Numbered from the stretch's first letter, positions 52,749-63,209 are shown. The stretch: DNA of 64,000 nucleotides from Bifidobacterium scaligerum (GCF_002802865.1 NZ_PGLQ01000001.1:124001-188000); one strand, 5' to 3'. Program-made: numbers and translations. Notes: a model not told the origin generated them from the letters alone.

Positions 52749-55685
52749 GTGGTCGATATTATTGACAAAGCCCTGCGTATGGGCGAAGGCCACCAGCTGA
52801 AGAAGCTGGAGAGCGTGGCCAAGGCCGTCAACGCGCTGGAGGATGAAATCTCTGCCCTCTCCGACGAGGAGCTCAAGGCGCAAACCCCAAAGTTCAAGAA
52901 GATGCTTGCCGACGGCAAGAGCCTGGACGATATCATGCCCGAGGCGTTCGCCACCGTTCGTGAGGTCTCCAAGCGCACCCTCGGCCAGCGCCACTTCGAT
53001 GTGCAGCTGATGGGTGGTGCCGCCCTGCACTGGGGCAACATCGCCGAGATGAAGACCGGTGAAGGCAAGACCTTGGTGGCCACCCTGCCCACCTATCTCA
53101 ATGCCTTGGAAGGCAAGGGCGTTCATGTGGTCACCGTCAACGATTACCTTGCCAGCTACCAAAGCGAGCTGATGGGCCGTATCTACCGCTTCCTGGGCAT
53201 GTCGGTCGGCTGCATCATCACTGAACAGAAGCCGCCGGAACGTCGCAAGCAGTACAACGCAGACATCACCTACGGCACCAACAATGAATTCGGCTTCGAC
53301 TATCTGCGCGACAACATGGCTTGGGAGAAGGCCGATCTGGTACAGCGCGGCCACCATTACGCCATCGTCGATGAGGTCGATTCCATCCTTATCGACGAGG
53401 CCCGTACCCCGTTGATCATCTCCGGTCCGGCGGAAGGCGACGTGACCCGTTGGTATCGCACCTTCGCCAAGCTGGTTCTGAAGCTTACGCGCGACGAGGA
53501 TTACGACGTCGATGAGAAGAAGAAGGTTGTCGGCATTCTCGACCCGGGTATCACCAAGGTCGAAGACTTCCTGGGCATCGACAACCTGTACGAGCCGGCC
53601 AACACCGCGCTGATCGGCTACCTGAACAACGCCATCAAGGCCAAGGAACTCTTCCTGCGCGATAAGGACTACGTCGTCACTCAGGGCGAAGTGCTGATCG
53701 TCGACGAGCACACCGGCCGTATTCTGCCGGGGCGTCGTTACAACGAAGGCCTGCATCAGGCCATCGAAGCCAAGGAAGGTGTGGAGGTCAAGGCCGAGAA
53801 CCAGACCTTCGCCACCATCACCCTGCAGAACTACTTCCGTATGTACGACAAGCTTGCAGGCATGACCGGTACCGCCGAGACCGAGGCCGCCGAGTTCATG
53901 AACACCTACAAGCTGGGCGTGCTGCCGATCAAGACCAATAAGCCGATGATCCGTAAGGATCAGGACGACCTCATCTTCCGTACCAAGAAGGAGAAGCTGG
54001 CCGCCATCGTCAAGGATGTGGCCAAGAGGCACGCCAAGGGCCAGCCGGTGCTGCTCGGTACTGCATCCGTGGAAAGCTCCGAGGTGGTCTCCACCCTGCT
54101 CGATGTGGCCAAGATCCCGCATCAGGTGCTCAACGCCAAGCAGCACGAGAAGGAGGCGGCCATCGTCGCTGTCGCCGGTCGTAAGGGCGCTGTGACTGTG
54201 GCCACCAACATGGCCGGTCGTGGTACCGATATTATGCTCGGCGGCAATGTCGAGTTCCTGGCGGATGCCAAGCTTAAGTCCGAAGGCTATTCTCCGGAAG
54301 ACACTCCGGAAGAGTATGAGAAGCGTTGGCCGGGCACCTTGAACGAAATCAAGGCGCAGGTCAAGGATGAGCACGAGGAAGTCAAGGAACTTGGTGGTCT
54401 GTATGTGCTGGGCACCGAGCGCCACGAGTCCCGTCGTATCGACAACCAGCTGCGCGGTCGTTCCGGCCGTCAGGGTGATCCCGGCGAATCCCGCTTCTAC
54501 CTGTCTCTGGAAGACGATCTGATGCGTCTGTTCAACACCCAGCTGGTGGCTCAGGTCATGGCCAAGGGCATGGAGGAGGGCCAGCCGATCGAGGCCAAGT
54601 CCGTGACCAAGGGTGTGCGCACCGCGCAGAAGGCCGTGGAATCCCGTAACTACGAGATTCGTAAGAACGTGCTCAAGTACGACGACGTGATGAACAAGCA
54701 GCGTACCGTCATCTACTCCGAGCGTCAGGCCGTGCTGAAGGGCGAGGATATTCACGAGGATATCGAGCGTTTCATCGCCGACACCATCGAGTCCTACATC
54801 AAGGGTGCCAACAACGGCTCCGACAAGCCGAAGGACTGGGATTGGGAAGGCCTGTTCAAGGCGCTCAACACCGTGGTACCCACCAAGGTGACTGTGGATG
54901 AGGCCAAGGACGCCGCCGGCAAGCTCAAGGGCGAAAAGGCCGTTGAGGCCGTGCGCGATCTCATCGTCAAGGACGCCAAGGACAAGTACGCCGAGCTGGA
55001 GAAGACCATTGGCGAGAAGGGCCTGCGTGACCTTGAGCGTCGCGTAGTGCTTGCCGTGCTCGACCGCAAGTGGCGCGAACACCTCTACGAGATGGACTAT
55101 CTGAAGGACGGCATCGGCCTGCGTGGTATGGGCCAGCGTGATCCGCTGGTCGAATACCAGCGCGAAGGCTACCAGATGTACAACTCCATGATCGAAGCGA
55201 TCAAGGAGGAGTCCGTTCAGCTGCTGTTCCACATCGACGTCAAGCAGGTGGCCGCCACGCAGGATCCGAATTCCACCGATGATGAGGACGCCGCCGTGGA
55301 TGCCGCTGAATCCGCTACCGGCATCACCGCCGGTTCCGAGGGCACCGATTCCGCAGCCACCGTTGCCGCCGGCCCGGATGAAGACGGCGAATCCGAGGCG
55401 GAAGCCGCTGCCGGTGAGGTCGAGGAAGAAGACGAGGAGGAGAAGGCGGCGATCGCCGAATCTGCCAAGGCTTCCGAAGCCGGTGAAGTGACCTCTGCGG
55501 TTTCCGGTCCGGCACCGATCAGCCACGCTGCCGGCAAGGTTCCGGCCAACAAGCGTCCGAAGAGCGAAGAACTCAAGACCCCTTGGGCCGATGGTCGTAC
55601 CTTCCCGGGTACCGGCAAGAACGCTCCGTGCCCGTGCGGCTCCGGTCGTAAGTACAAGATGTGCCACGGACAGAACGAGAAGTGA
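52749..55685 (+). CDS. secA: Preprotein translocase ATPase SecA
   Basis: Motor of the Sec protein-export channel, 978 residues. Walker A region [17 protein letters not shown] (99-115), the PBD and [60 protein letters not shown] (in parts) and the helical scaffold are normal. An acidic Ala/Glu-rich linker precedes the C-terminal zinc motif [14 protein letters not shown], which binds lipids and ribosomes or SecB-like partners. The start is GTG 52749, preceded by AAGGGAGA; the upstream frame from 52698 lacks family similarity. A TATAAA box near 52648 may belong to its promoter. Monocistronic. Confidence 0.97.
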   Translation: MVDIIDKALRMGEGHQLKKLESVAKAVNALEDEISALSDEELKAQTPKFKKMLADGKSLDDIMPEAFATVREVSKRTLGQRHFDVQLMGGAALHWGNIAEMKTGEGKTLVATLPTYLNALEGKGVHVVTVNDYLASYQSELMGRIYRFLGMSVGCIITEQKPPERRKQYNADITYGTNNEFGFDYLRDNMAWEKADLVQRGHHYAIVDEVDSILIDEARTPLIISGPAEGDVTRWYRTFAKLVLKLTRDEDYDVDEKKKVVGILDPGITKVEDFLGIDNLYEPANTALIGYLNNAIKAKELFLRDKDYVVTQGEVLIVDEHTGRILPGRRYNEGLHQAIEAKEGVEVKAENQTFATITLQNYFRMYDKLAGMTGTAETEAAEFMNTYKLGVLPIKTNKPMIRKDQDDLIFRTKKEKLAAIVKDVAKRHAKGQPVLLGTASVESSEVVSTLLDVAKIPHQVLNAKQHEKEAAIVAVAGRKGAVTVATNMAGRGTDIMLGGNVEFLADAKLKSEGYSPEDTPEEYEKRWPGTLNEIKAQVKDEHEEVKELGGLYVLGTERHESRRIDNQLRGRSGRQGDPGESRFYLSLEDDLMRLFNTQLVAQVMAKGMEEGQPIEAKSVTKGVRTAQKAVESRNYEIRKNVLKYDDVMNKQRTVIYSERQAVLKGEDIHEDIERFIADTIESYIKGANNGSDKPKDWDWEGLFKALNTVVPTKVTVDEAKDAAGKLKGEKAVEAVRDLIVKDAKDKYAELEKTIGEKGLRDLERRVVLAVLDRKWREHLYEMDYLKDGIGLRGMGQRDPLVEYQREGYQMYNSMIEAIKEESVQLLFHIDVKQVAATQDPNSTDDEDAAVDAAESATGITAGSEGTDSAATVAAGPDEDGESEAEAAAGEVEEEDEEEKAAIAESAKASEAGEVTSAVSGPAPISHAAGKVPANKRPKSEELKTPWADGRTFPGTGKNAPCPCGSGRKYKMCHGQNEK

Positions 55686-55745
55686 TGCATCGTTGACGTA
55701 TGGTTCGTTGGCTCCCCTTTGAAACAGGTTAACGAACTACAGGAA

Positions 55746-55789
55746 GACTGAGGGGAAGCTATGGCAAATACCGTAGCTTCCCCTCAGTC
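55746..55789 (+). terminator. Bidirectional terminator between secA and the LacI-SBP gene
   Basis: A 16-bp perfect stem, 55746-55761 with 55774-55789 (GACTGAGGGGAAGCTA and its complement), loop of 12 bases. It separates two convergent genes; no long T-run is present on either side. Confidence 0.75.
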
Positions 55790-55835
55790 GATCTTACTGC
55801 CGTGCGCTCTTTATAAGAGGCATCAAAGTCGGTGC

Positions 55836-58091
55836 CTACTTCACCTCAAAACCTTGGGAAACGGCATAAATCTTCAGTCGTCGCTCCCATTCGTCCAGAA
55901 GATCCTGACTGCGGCCTCCGGGCTTCAGACAAGGGACTATCAGGCGCGCGAATTCTGCATCCAATTGACTGTAAAACGGCAGATTATCCCAATCCCGGTT
56001 CACACGGGCGGCCGACTTGGCATAGACGTCATAAATCGGCTGATTGAAATACGGGTCAATGGTGCCCCGTCTGGTCAGATCCTCCACGTATCCAGCTGCT
56101 GCGGACACGCCGCCTGGTGCACGTAATTCCACGGAAACTGGATCGAGCTGGAACCATTTCAGGAAGGTTATCGCGGCGTCCATACGCTTGGGTGGCAATC
56201 CGGCGCTGATCGCCAATGTCGAACCACCGATTTCGGCTGTGGCCACTTGGCTGGGATCGGCGAATGCCGGCGGTAATGTGACCTTCCATAGTCCCTGATC
56301 GGCTGGATACGACATCGAAAGAATCTTGCCAAGCCAATTCGCATAAGTCACTGTTAAGTATGTGCCGGACTTGGCGCGCATGTACCGGTTATCCCACATG
56401 GGTTCAGCATTCAGCACACCATCGTCAATGCATTGTTGAATGAACGTGGCTACGTTGCGTACCAAATCATTGCGCATATGGAAAACAATCGTCGAATCGT
56501 TCTCCACTGTCCAAGGTCTCACTCTTGCCGAGCGGAAGAATGAAAGATAGTGCTGCACGTCGGTGGTATCGAGCACGCCCATATATCGGTTGGGATTTCG
56601 TTCATGCAAGGCCACACCGGTCTCATAGAAAGCATCCCAAGTATCCGGTACCTCAAGCCGATATCGATCGAACAAATCAGCTCGGTAAAACATGGCGGTT
56701 TGCGATTGATCACCTGGAATACCATAGAGTTTGCCGGCATAATGAGCCGACTGCCATGCCGCTCGATCGACTTTGGGGCCGAGTTCCTGTTCCATCGCCT
56801 TGCTTGACAAATCTTGCAATGCGCCGGAAGCCGCCAACTGGGGGAGCGCGGTTCGCTCGACATTGATAATGTCCGGTACCGAACGGTGATTGATGACTCG
56901 CTCCCAATACAGCGATAGCGTATTCTCCTGCGTGCGCCCCTCAATCGGGTCGATGACAATATGCGGGTGCGTCCGCATGAATTCATTGATGCGCGGCATC
57001 GTCTCGTTGAATGCATTGGACAGCATGGTCAGCACGGTGGTGTCGCTTGATCGCCTGATCTCCGCGTAGGGGCCAAGCTTCATTGTTGAGCGTTTATGAG
57101 GATTCAGCGAATCGCGTTTCACGAACTCGGCGGTTAACGTGATTGGCTCGGGCCGTACTCCATCCGGATTGCGTATGGCACTGACCAGCGTATCTGCAGC
57201 ACGCTCGGCCAGCTGCTCGCTCTTCATATCGATGGTGCTCAGCGTGGGTGTGAGTAGCGAAGACATTTGCGTGTTGTCGAAACCAATCACCGAAACATCC
57301 TCGGGAATACGCAAATTATTGCGGCGCGCAGCAGCGATGAAACCCGCCGCAAGTTCGTCATTGAACGCGAACACGGCATCCGTGGGGCGAATGAGATACT
57401 GTTCCACTGCCGCCTTGCCTCCGGCAACGCTCGGTTCGCATTCGCGCACCACTCGGTAGGTCATGTCATAACGGAAGGCTGCGGATCGAATATAACGGCG
57501 ACGGTACTCGTTCGACCACGAGCTGGCCGGGCCCGCCAAATAAGTGATGGACGAGTGCCCGCTTTCCTTGAGCGCGTGTACGGCATCATCGATGGCTCGC
57601 GCCACATCCACCACAACGCTGTTTAAACCTGGGGCAGTACGATTCAACACGATGACCGGTCGGACCAGCATAATACGGCGAATATCAGGTTCGCTTAAAC
57701 GGGAGGACAGCAAGGCTACGCCGTCTACGTTGCGCATCACATATGACATAGCCTTGCGCTCAACCGACGGTTTCTGATCGGTGTCCAACGTGATAAGACC
57801 ATAGCCTTTGGTCTCCAAGCGTCGTTGCATCGCATTGACCGTGATGGCATAGAGCGGATTCGTCAGTGTCGGTACGATAGCCGCAATCATGCCAGTGGAG
57901 GGGAGCGATTCACCGGTCGTCTGTGCGGATTGAGTGAGGTAGCCAAGCTGCTCTGCTATACGACGAATGCGAAACTCGGTCTTGGCAGCGACTCTACCTG
58001 GTTGGCCGAGTGCTCGAGACACGGTTGAGGGGTTGACTCCGGCTTCTCGGGCGATGTCGTAAATCGTGGCTTTATGCTGTGCACGTTCCAT
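55836..58091 (-). CDS. LacI-family regulator fused to an extracellular-type solute-binding domain
   Basis: A 751-residue one-component regulator. Residues 8-55 are a LacI HTH (ATIYDIAREAGVNPSTVSRALG), and about 65-335 a complete LacI/PurR ligand domain (GMIAAIVPTLTNPLYAITVNAM, VFAFNDELAAGFIAAARRN, ISVIGFDN-like SVIGFDNTQMSS). From about 350 to the end it continues with a second, full solute-binding protein domain of the ABC sugar type (LPQLAASGALQDLSS, AGKLYGIPGDQSQTAMFYRADLFDRY in parts, ATAEIGGSTLAISAG, FLKWFQLDP). There is no signal peptide or lipobox, so this normally extracellular module would work in the cytoplasm, presumably as a second sugar sensor. GGAGGGGA precedes ATG 58091. It is divergent from the GH115 gene and so probably controls it. 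Confidence 0.88.
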   Translation of the reverse strand: MERAQHKATIYDIAREAGVNPSTVSRALGQPGRVAAKTEFRIRRIAEQLGYLTQSAQTTGESLPSTGMIAAIVPTLTNPLYAITVNAMQRRLETKGYGLITLDTDQKPSVERKAMSYVMRNVDGVALLSSRLSEPDIRRIMLVRPVIVLNRTAPGLNSVVVDVARAIDDAVHALKESGHSSITYLAGPASSWSNEYRRRYIRSAAFRYDMTYRVVRECEPSVAGGKAAVEQYLIRPTDAVFAFNDELAAGFIAAARRNNLRIPEDVSVIGFDNTQMSSLLTPTLSTIDMKSEQLAERAADTLVSAIRNPDGVRPEPITLTAEFVKRDSLNPHKRSTMKLGPYAEIRRSSDTTVLTMLSNAFNETMPRINEFMRTHPHIVIDPIEGRTQENTLSLYWERVINHRSVPDIINVERTALPQLAASGALQDLSSKAMEQELGPKVDRAAWQSAHYAGKLYGIPGDQSQTAMFYRADLFDRYRLEVPDTWDAFYETGVALHERNPNRYMGVLDTTDVQHYLSFFRSARVRPWTVENDSTIVFHMRNDLVRNVATFIQQCIDDGVLNAEPMWDNRYMRAKSGTYLTVTYANWLGKILSMSYPADQGLWKVTLPPAFADPSQVATAEIGGSTLAISAGLPPKRMDAAITFLKWFQLDPVSVELRAPGGVSAAAGYVEDLTRRGTIDPYFNQPIYDVYAKSAARVNRDWDNLPFYSQLDAEFARLIVPCLKPGGRSQDLLDEWERRLKIYAVSQGFEVK

Positions 58092-58279
58092 GGTTGGCTC
58101 CCCTCCAACGGGATTTGGTGAGCAAACAACAACGTTCGACAATATTATGGCAACCTTTGGCAACAAGTGCAATGAGCTTGCCGAAGTGGACGAATATAAA
58201 ACATGTCAGCGATGCGAAGCGCGTGGAAGCGGACAGTATCGCGGAAAGCAATCCACAGACAAGTTCACCTGGAGGAACC
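58092..58279. promoter_or_regulatory. Divergent control region of the GH115 locus
   Basis: 188 bases between divergent starts. TGGCAAC occurs twice with a 10-base period (58148-58154 and 58158-58164), and GGCAA/TTGCC form an inverted pair (58159-58163 with 58178-58182). GGAGG (58271-58275) is the GH115 ribosome-binding site. A single perfect LacI-type palindrome is not obvious. Confidence 0.45.
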
Positions 58280-60295
58280 ATGTCTATTTCCATCACAGCC
58301 ACCACGAAAGTGACTGGCGCGACGCCCTCCAAAGCCGTGGCATACGCGGTCGAGGACATCGAACGTGACTTGAAAGCCACGGTGCTGCCGTCCGAACAGC
58401 AGGGTGCCAACATCGTACTCGTCGAAGGTCCGCATAACCCGGAAACCTACGAAGTGCGTGTAGCGGACGGCAATCTGGAAGTTCACGCCGGCGACGACTT
58501 CGGCTTCATCTACGGTCTGTATGCAGTCAGTCGTGAAGTGCTGGGCGTCAAGGATTTCTGGTTCTGGAACGATCAGCATTTCGAGCCGGTTCCGAGCATC
58601 GAAATCGCCGATGATTTTGCGTTGACCAGCAAACCGACTGCCGTCAAGTACAAGGGCTTCTTCATCAACGACGAAGTGCTGCTCGAAGACTGGAAATACG
58701 ACAACGATTCGGATAAGACCTGGCGTCTTGCTTTCGAAACCGTCTACCGCCTCGGCGGCAATATGGTCATCCCAGGCTCCGGTCAGCGCGGTGAGCCGCA
58801 TCTGAAGCTTGCACAAGACATGGGCTTCTATATCAATCAGCATCACGCCTGCCCGCTTGGTGCTCGCATGTTCGCAGCAGCCTACCCGGGCGTACAACCC
58901 AAGTGGCCTGAAGAGGAGCCTCGATTCGAAGCCTTGTGGCGTGAAGCCATCGAGGCACAGAAGGGCAAGCGCACCGTGTGGACCCTTGGCTTCCGCGGTC
59001 AGGGCGATCAGCCATTCTGGAACTTTGACCCGCGTTACGCCACCGATGAGGCGCGTGGCAAGCTGCTCTCTGAGATCATTCAGCGCCAGTACGACATGGT
59101 GCAGGAAGCCGACCCAGGCGCCCAGTGCGTCATCTATCTGTACGGCGAAGCCATGGAACTCTACCGTGCAGGAGTCCTGACCTACCCGAAGCAGGTGGCC
59201 AAGATCTGGGCCGACAACGGTTTCGGCCGCATGGTCTCCCGCCGTCAGGAAAACAACAATCCTCGCGTGCCCGCCATGCCCACCAACGACGGCGACAACG
59301 GCATCTACTACCACGCCAGCTTCTACGACCTGCAGGCCGCCAACCACACTACGGACATTACTAACGATCCGCGTCTTGTGGCCAAGGAGCTGGAGGACGT
59401 GATCGTCAACGGCGGTGACGATGTGTGGATCGTCAATGCCTCCAACATCAAGCCGCACGTCTACTTCCTGAACTTCATCGCCGCCATCTGGCGCGAGGGC
59501 AAGATCGACTTCGAGAAGGTCGCCAAGCAGTACATTGCCGACTACTACGGCAAGGCTAACGTGGACGCCGTCTTCGACCTATATGAGGAATACTGGAAGG
59601 CTGCCGTCCAGTACGGCCCGAACTGGGATGATCACGCCGGCGAACAGTACTTCAACCATGTGCCGCGCATGCTCATCACCCAGTGGCTGCGCGACAAGCA
59701 GGCCCCGGCACAGGATCTGCGATGGATGCACGACGGCAAGAACCTGAAAGAACAAATCGAGTTCTACCGTGGTTTGATCGCCCCTGCAGTCGAGCGTTAC
59801 GCCGACTTGGCCGACAAGGTGGAACTCGCCGCCATCTCCGCCGAACTGCGCGGCGAGGAGGATGCAGCCGAACTTATCCGCGATTCCATCGGCGTGGAGG
59901 TCGGCATCTACGAGCATTCGGTGGCCGCATCCGTGCATGTATGCGATGCATTGCTCGCCGGATACGACGAAGATTGGCAACATGCGTTCTTTGACGCCGG
60001 ACTTGCCTCCGAAGAGTTCACCGCAGGCGACCATGCGATGCGCGACCGCGAACACGGCAAGTGGGAGGGCTTCTGGCGCAACGACTGCCTGACCGACATC
60101 AAGCAATCCGCTTGGGTATGCGAGCAGCTCATGGGCTACTTGCGTTGCGTAGGCGATGGTCCGCACTACTACCAGTGGCTACGTGACTTCATGTATCCGG
60201 CTTGGGAGAAGGATGTGTTCGTCATTATGAACATGGAAAACCATCCGACCGACCGTGAGATCTTCGCTGCCATGAAGACCAAGTGGGGCAAGTAG
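58280..60295 (+). CDS. Glycoside hydrolase family 115-like (alpha-glucuronidase), intracellular
   Basis: A 671-residue enzyme resembling GH115 xylan alpha-1,2-glucuronidases. The N-terminal domain (AYAVEDIERDLKATVLPSEQ, YGLYAVSREVLGV) has the GH20b-like fold of alpha-glucuronidases; the catalytic barrel starts with VKYKGFFINDEVLLEDW, the counterpart of the GH115 'FINDE' motif, then RLGGNMVIPGSG and DMGFYINQHHACPLGARM. The C-terminal part resembles the helical domain near VAKQYIADYYGKANVDAVFDLYEEYW. It lacks a signal peptide, unlike most GH115 enzymes, so it would act on imported short oligosaccharides. The long upstream frame from 58079 is antisense to the LacI gene start and is rejected. Followed by a GPH symporter, likely the importer. 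Confidence 0.8.
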   Translation: MSISITATTKVTGATPSKAVAYAVEDIERDLKATVLPSEQQGANIVLVEGPHNPETYEVRVADGNLEVHAGDDFGFIYGLYAVSREVLGVKDFWFWNDQHFEPVPSIEIADDFALTSKPTAVKYKGFFINDEVLLEDWKYDNDSDKTWRLAFETVYRLGGNMVIPGSGQRGEPHLKLAQDMGFYINQHHACPLGARMFAAAYPGVQPKWPEEEPRFEALWREAIEAQKGKRTVWTLGFRGQGDQPFWNFDPRYATDEARGKLLSEIIQRQYDMVQEADPGAQCVIYLYGEAMELYRAGVLTYPKQVAKIWADNGFGRMVSRRQENNNPRVPAMPTNDGDNGIYYHASFYDLQAANHTTDITNDPRLVAKELEDVIVNGGDDVWIVNASNIKPHVYFLNFIAAIWREGKIDFEKVAKQYIADYYGKANVDAVFDLYEEYWKAAVQYGPNWDDHAGEQYFNHVPRMLITQWLRDKQAPAQDLRWMHDGKNLKEQIEFYRGLIAPAVERYADLADKVELAAISAELRGEEDAAELIRDSIGVEVGIYEHSVAASVHVCDALLAGYDEDWQHAFFDAGLASEEFTAGDHAMRDREHGKWEGFWRNDCLTDIKQSAWVCEQLMGYLRCVGDGPHYYQWLRDFMYPAWEKDVFVIMNMENHPTDREIFAAMKTKWGK

Positions 60296-60373
60296 CCTCT
60301 CATAATCCGTAACCATCAATGAATAATCATCGGCTTGGGTGATGCTGAGCCGAATAGAGAAAGGAAAGCTGTA

Positions 60374-61939
60374 ATGTCACAGCAGACAGCAGCTCCTGAG
60401 GCTAAGGTGCCTCAGGGACGCAAGATCAAGCTCATCAACGCGATCGGATACGCGTTCGGTGATTTCTACGGCGGCGGCTTCGGCCAGATCGCCACATTCC
60501 TCACCTTGTTCTGGACCACATTCGCCGGACTGAAGGTGGCACAGGCCCAGTCCATCGTCGGCATCGCGACGATGCTCGCCGCGTTCTCCGCCCTCATCTT
60601 CGGCACGCTGTCCGACAACCTGTACAAGTGGAAGATCGGCCGTAGGTTTGGCCGCCGTCGCTTCCTGATCCTGTTGGGCGTGCCCGTCCTGCTGGTCACC
60701 ATCCTCATGTACGTTCCGGGCCTGCCGGTGTGGGGATACTTCGTGGTGTACGCACTGTGGATTATCGCCAATCAGCTCATCATGACTCCGTACTCGGTGC
60801 TTCCCAACGAGATGACCACCGACTTCAACGGTCGTACGATGCTCTCCACCACACGAATGCTGTTCTCCGGCATCTCCACCGCTGTGATTCCGCTGGGCGC
60901 CGCCGCGTTCCTCAAGGCGCTCGGTGAGAAACAGAGCTCGTCCTACACCATTGCCATGGGCTTCTTCATCGTGCTGTTCGCCGTGTTCGTGTTTATCGCC
61001 TACAAGTCCACTTGGGAGTTAACACCGGAGGAGGCCGGATTCGATGAGGCGGCCATCGAGGCCGAGAAGAAGGAGCCGTTCAACTTCGGCAAGTGGCTCA
61101 AGGGCGTGGGTGACATTTTCGTCGGCTACTTCTCCACGCTGCGTAACAAGACCTTCCGCAAGCACATCCTCATCTACCTGCTCGGCCAATCCTTCCTGGA
61201 CATCTTCGGCCAGGTGTGGCTGTTCTTCGTGCTCTACAACCTCAACAAGCCGGTCGCCTTCGGCACCGCTTTGCTGGGTATGGCCCTGATCGGCGAGCCG
61301 CTCAAGCCCGTCTTCGGTTGGATCTTCGCCAAGCTCGGCCCGCGCAAGATGTTCTCCCTGAACTTCGCCGGTGCCATCCTGGGCCTGCTGGGCCTGTGGG
61401 GTCTGTGGCAGACCGCATCCCAGAACAACACCACCGCATGGAACGTGGCACTGTATGTGGTCATGATCTGGTGGCTGATCTTCCGCGCCATGACTTGGTT
61501 CATCCCGTGGAACGTGTTCCCGTTCATCCCGGATGTCGATATGATCATGGCCGGCGAGAACCGCGGCGGTCTGTACATCGGCTTCCAGCAGTTTGCCCGC
61601 AAGATCACCGCAGGCCTGTCCGCCATGGCTTGGGGTTGGTACCTTGGTGCCAACGGCTTCGTTGAGACCGCGTTCAAGGCCGGCAAGCCGCAGCCTGAAC
61701 AGGCCGTGAACGCCATCGGTACCGTGCTGGTGTGGTGGATTATCGCCGGTCTTGCCGTCGCGTGGATTATCTCCTTCACCATGAAGCTCGACAAGAAGAC
61801 CGATGCCATGCTGCTCAATGAGATTGACCGTCTCAAGGCCGGCGGCCTGAAGAAGGACGTTGATCCGGAGACCAAGAAGGTCGTCGAACAACTCACCGGC
61901 ATCAAGTACGAGCAGTGCTGGCCGCAAACCACTGAGTGA
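60374..61939 (+). CDS. GPH-family sugar:cation symporter (MFS_2)
   Basis: A 521-residue transporter of the glycoside-pentoside-hexuronide family (relatives: LacS, XylP, UidB). After a short cytoplasmic start, about twelve helices follow. The first loop carries FGTLSDNLYKWKIGRRFGRRRFLILLG, the RRF-type MFS_2 loop; QLIMTPYSVLPNEMTTDFNGRT holds the family YxxLxxEMT pattern. The mid-protein domain is KSTWELTPEEAG. AAAGGAAAG precedes ATG 60374. It comes 78 bases after the GH115 gene and is probably co-transcribed, so a glucuronosyl-disaccharide or hexuronide is the likely cargo (inferred). Confidence 0.88.
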   Translation: MSQQTAAPEAKVPQGRKIKLINAIGYAFGDFYGGGFGQIATFLTLFWTTFAGLKVAQAQSIVGIATMLAAFSALIFGTLSDNLYKWKIGRRFGRRRFLILLGVPVLLVTILMYVPGLPVWGYFVVYALWIIANQLIMTPYSVLPNEMTTDFNGRTMLSTTRMLFSGISTAVIPLGAAAFLKALGEKQSSSYTIAMGFFIVLFAVFVFIAYKSTWELTPEEAGFDEAAIEAEKKEPFNFGKWLKGVGDIFVGYFSTLRNKTFRKHILIYLLGQSFLDIFGQVWLFFVLYNLNKPVAFGTALLGMALIGEPLKPVFGWIFAKLGPRKMFSLNFAGAILGLLGLWGLWQTASQNNTTAWNVALYVVMIWWLIFRAMTWFIPWNVFPFIPDVDMIMAGENRGGLYIGFQQFARKITAGLSAMAWGWYLGANGFVETAFKAGKPQPEQAVNAIGTVLVWWIIAGLAVAWIISFTMKLDKKTDAMLLNEIDRLKAGGLKKDVDPETKKVVEQLTGIKYEQCWPQTTE

Positions 61940-61984
61940 TCTGGGTATTGTGACTTCGGTGATTGCTCGCTGAATTCAATGAAT

Positions 61985-62022
61985 ATGCCAGACGATTCCT
62001 TTCGAGAATCGTCTGGCATTTT
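61985..62022 (+). terminator. Rho-independent terminator after the symporter gene
   Basis: ATGCCAGACGATTC and GAATCGTCTGGCAT, a perfect 14-bp stem with loop CTTTCGA, followed by a short T-run. It isolates trpD from the sugar locus. Confidence 0.92.
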
Positions 62023-62061
62023 GCAATATGGAAGTTTGCGTCTCGTGAAACGCATGGCCAT

Positions 62062-62067
62062 TACAAT
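62062..62067 (+). promoter_or_regulatory. Candidate -10 of trpD
   Basis: TACAAT about 50 bases before the trpD start. A short frame near here (ATGGCC to TAG) has no Trp codon, so no leader-peptide attenuator is supported. Confidence 0.45.
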
Positions 62068-62115
62068 GAGCGGCGTTACAAGCTAGCGGGCGCAACCGTG
62101 CGTCAAGGAGGAACA

Positions 62116-63165
62116 ATGGCAGAGATCACATGGAAGTCGATTCTCACCAAGTTGGTCGGGGGAGACCACCTGAACGCCGAGGAATCCGAATGGTTCGTGG
62201 ACGATCTGATGAAGGGCAACGCGAATCCTGCGGCAGTGGGTGCGGCGCTCGCCATGCAGCAGCAGCTGGGGCTGACCGCCGAAGAGGTGTCCGGCGCGGC
62301 CAAGGCCATGGTCTCGCACGCGATTCCGCTGAACGTGTCCGGTGAGACCACCGATATTGTGGGCACCGGCGGCGACGGCTTCGCCACCGTGAACCTTTCC
62401 ACGATGGGTGCCGTGGTCGCCGCGGCGGCCGGTGTGAAGATCGTCAAGCACGGTAACCGTGCCGCATCCTCGAAGTGTGGTGCCGCCGACGTGCTTGAGG
62501 CGCTGGGTCTGCCGCTTGATCTGAAGCCGGAAGCCGTGGGTGAAGTCGGCGACGAAGTGGGCATCACCTTCGCTTTCGCCCGCACGTTCCACCCAGCCAT
62601 GCGCTTCGTAGGCCCGGTTCGTGCCGCGCTCGGCATTCCTTGCGTATTCAACGTGCTGGGACCGCTGACCAACCCGGCCAAGCCGGCGCACGTGGCCATT
62701 GGCTGCGCCAACCGTGCCATGAGCCCGATTATGGCAGGTGCCTATGCGGCGGCCGGTCAGTCCGGTATGGTGTACACCTCGCATGAAGGCATGGATGAGC
62801 TCGCTCCCACCGGCCCGGTCTCCGTTTGGGAGATCCGCGACGGCAAGGTCACCGAAACCGACTTCGATCCGACGGTTGATCTTGGTCTCGCCAAGATCAA
62901 TGTCGCCGATCTGAAGGGTGGCGAACCTGAAGTCAACGCCGCCGCATTCCGCGACTTCCTGGCCGGCAAGGATGTGCCGTCTCGCTCGACTGCACTGCTC
63001 AATGCCGCTTCCGCCATCGTGGCTGACGGCCACTTGGTGGGCAATGGATCGCTGGCTGAGCGCTTTGCTGAAGCCTACAAGATCGCCGAAGACGCCGTCG
63101 ATTCCGGCAAGTCCGAAGCCCTGCTGAACAAGTGGATTGAAACCGCCAAGTCCAAGGAAGCTTGA
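62116..63165 (+). CDS. trpD: Anthranilate phosphoribosyltransferase
   Basis: Second step of tryptophan synthesis: joins anthranilate and PRPP. 349 residues. The PRPP-binding signature DIVGTGGDGFATVNLSTMGA, KHGNRAASSKCGAADVLEALG and the FNVLGPLTNPA loop are complete, with the Mg-binding region HEGMDELAPTG. An AAGGAGG site precedes ATG 62116; the frame upstream to 61963 lies in the terminator region. The other trp genes are not nearby, so this is a solitary trpD, as is common in bifidobacteria (recalled, not checked). Confidence 0.95.
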   Translation: MAEITWKSILTKLVGGDHLNAEESEWFVDDLMKGNANPAAVGAALAMQQQLGLTAEEVSGAAKAMVSHAIPLNVSGETTDIVGTGGDGFATVNLSTMGAVVAAAAGVKIVKHGNRAASSKCGAADVLEALGLPLDLKPEAVGEVGDEVGITFAFARTFHPAMRFVGPVRAALGIPCVFNVLGPLTNPAKPAHVAIGCANRAMSPIMAGAYAAAGQSGMVYTSHEGMDELAPTGPVSVWEIRDGKVTETDFDPTVDLGLAKINVADLKGGEPEVNAAAFRDFLAGKDVPSRSTALLNAASAIVADGHLVGNGSLAERFAEAYKIAEDAVDSGKSEALLNKWIETAKSKEA

Positions 63166-63209
63166 TTGTTTTAATTTTCCGCTGTTGCTGCGAATAATAG
63201 GTTCGTGGC

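Noticed and set aside
52734..55667. 977-codon open frame antisense to secA
   Set aside because: Same shadow effect; no motifs, and secA is certain.
58079..58279. Longer N terminus for the GH115 protein
   Set aside because: The extension begins antisense to the LacI gene start and has no signal peptide or similarity; GGAGG supports ATG 58280.
61963..62115. Extended trpD start or leader peptide with Trp codons
   Set aside because: The extension covers a terminator, and the short frames before trpD contain no Trp codon, so no attenuator is supported.
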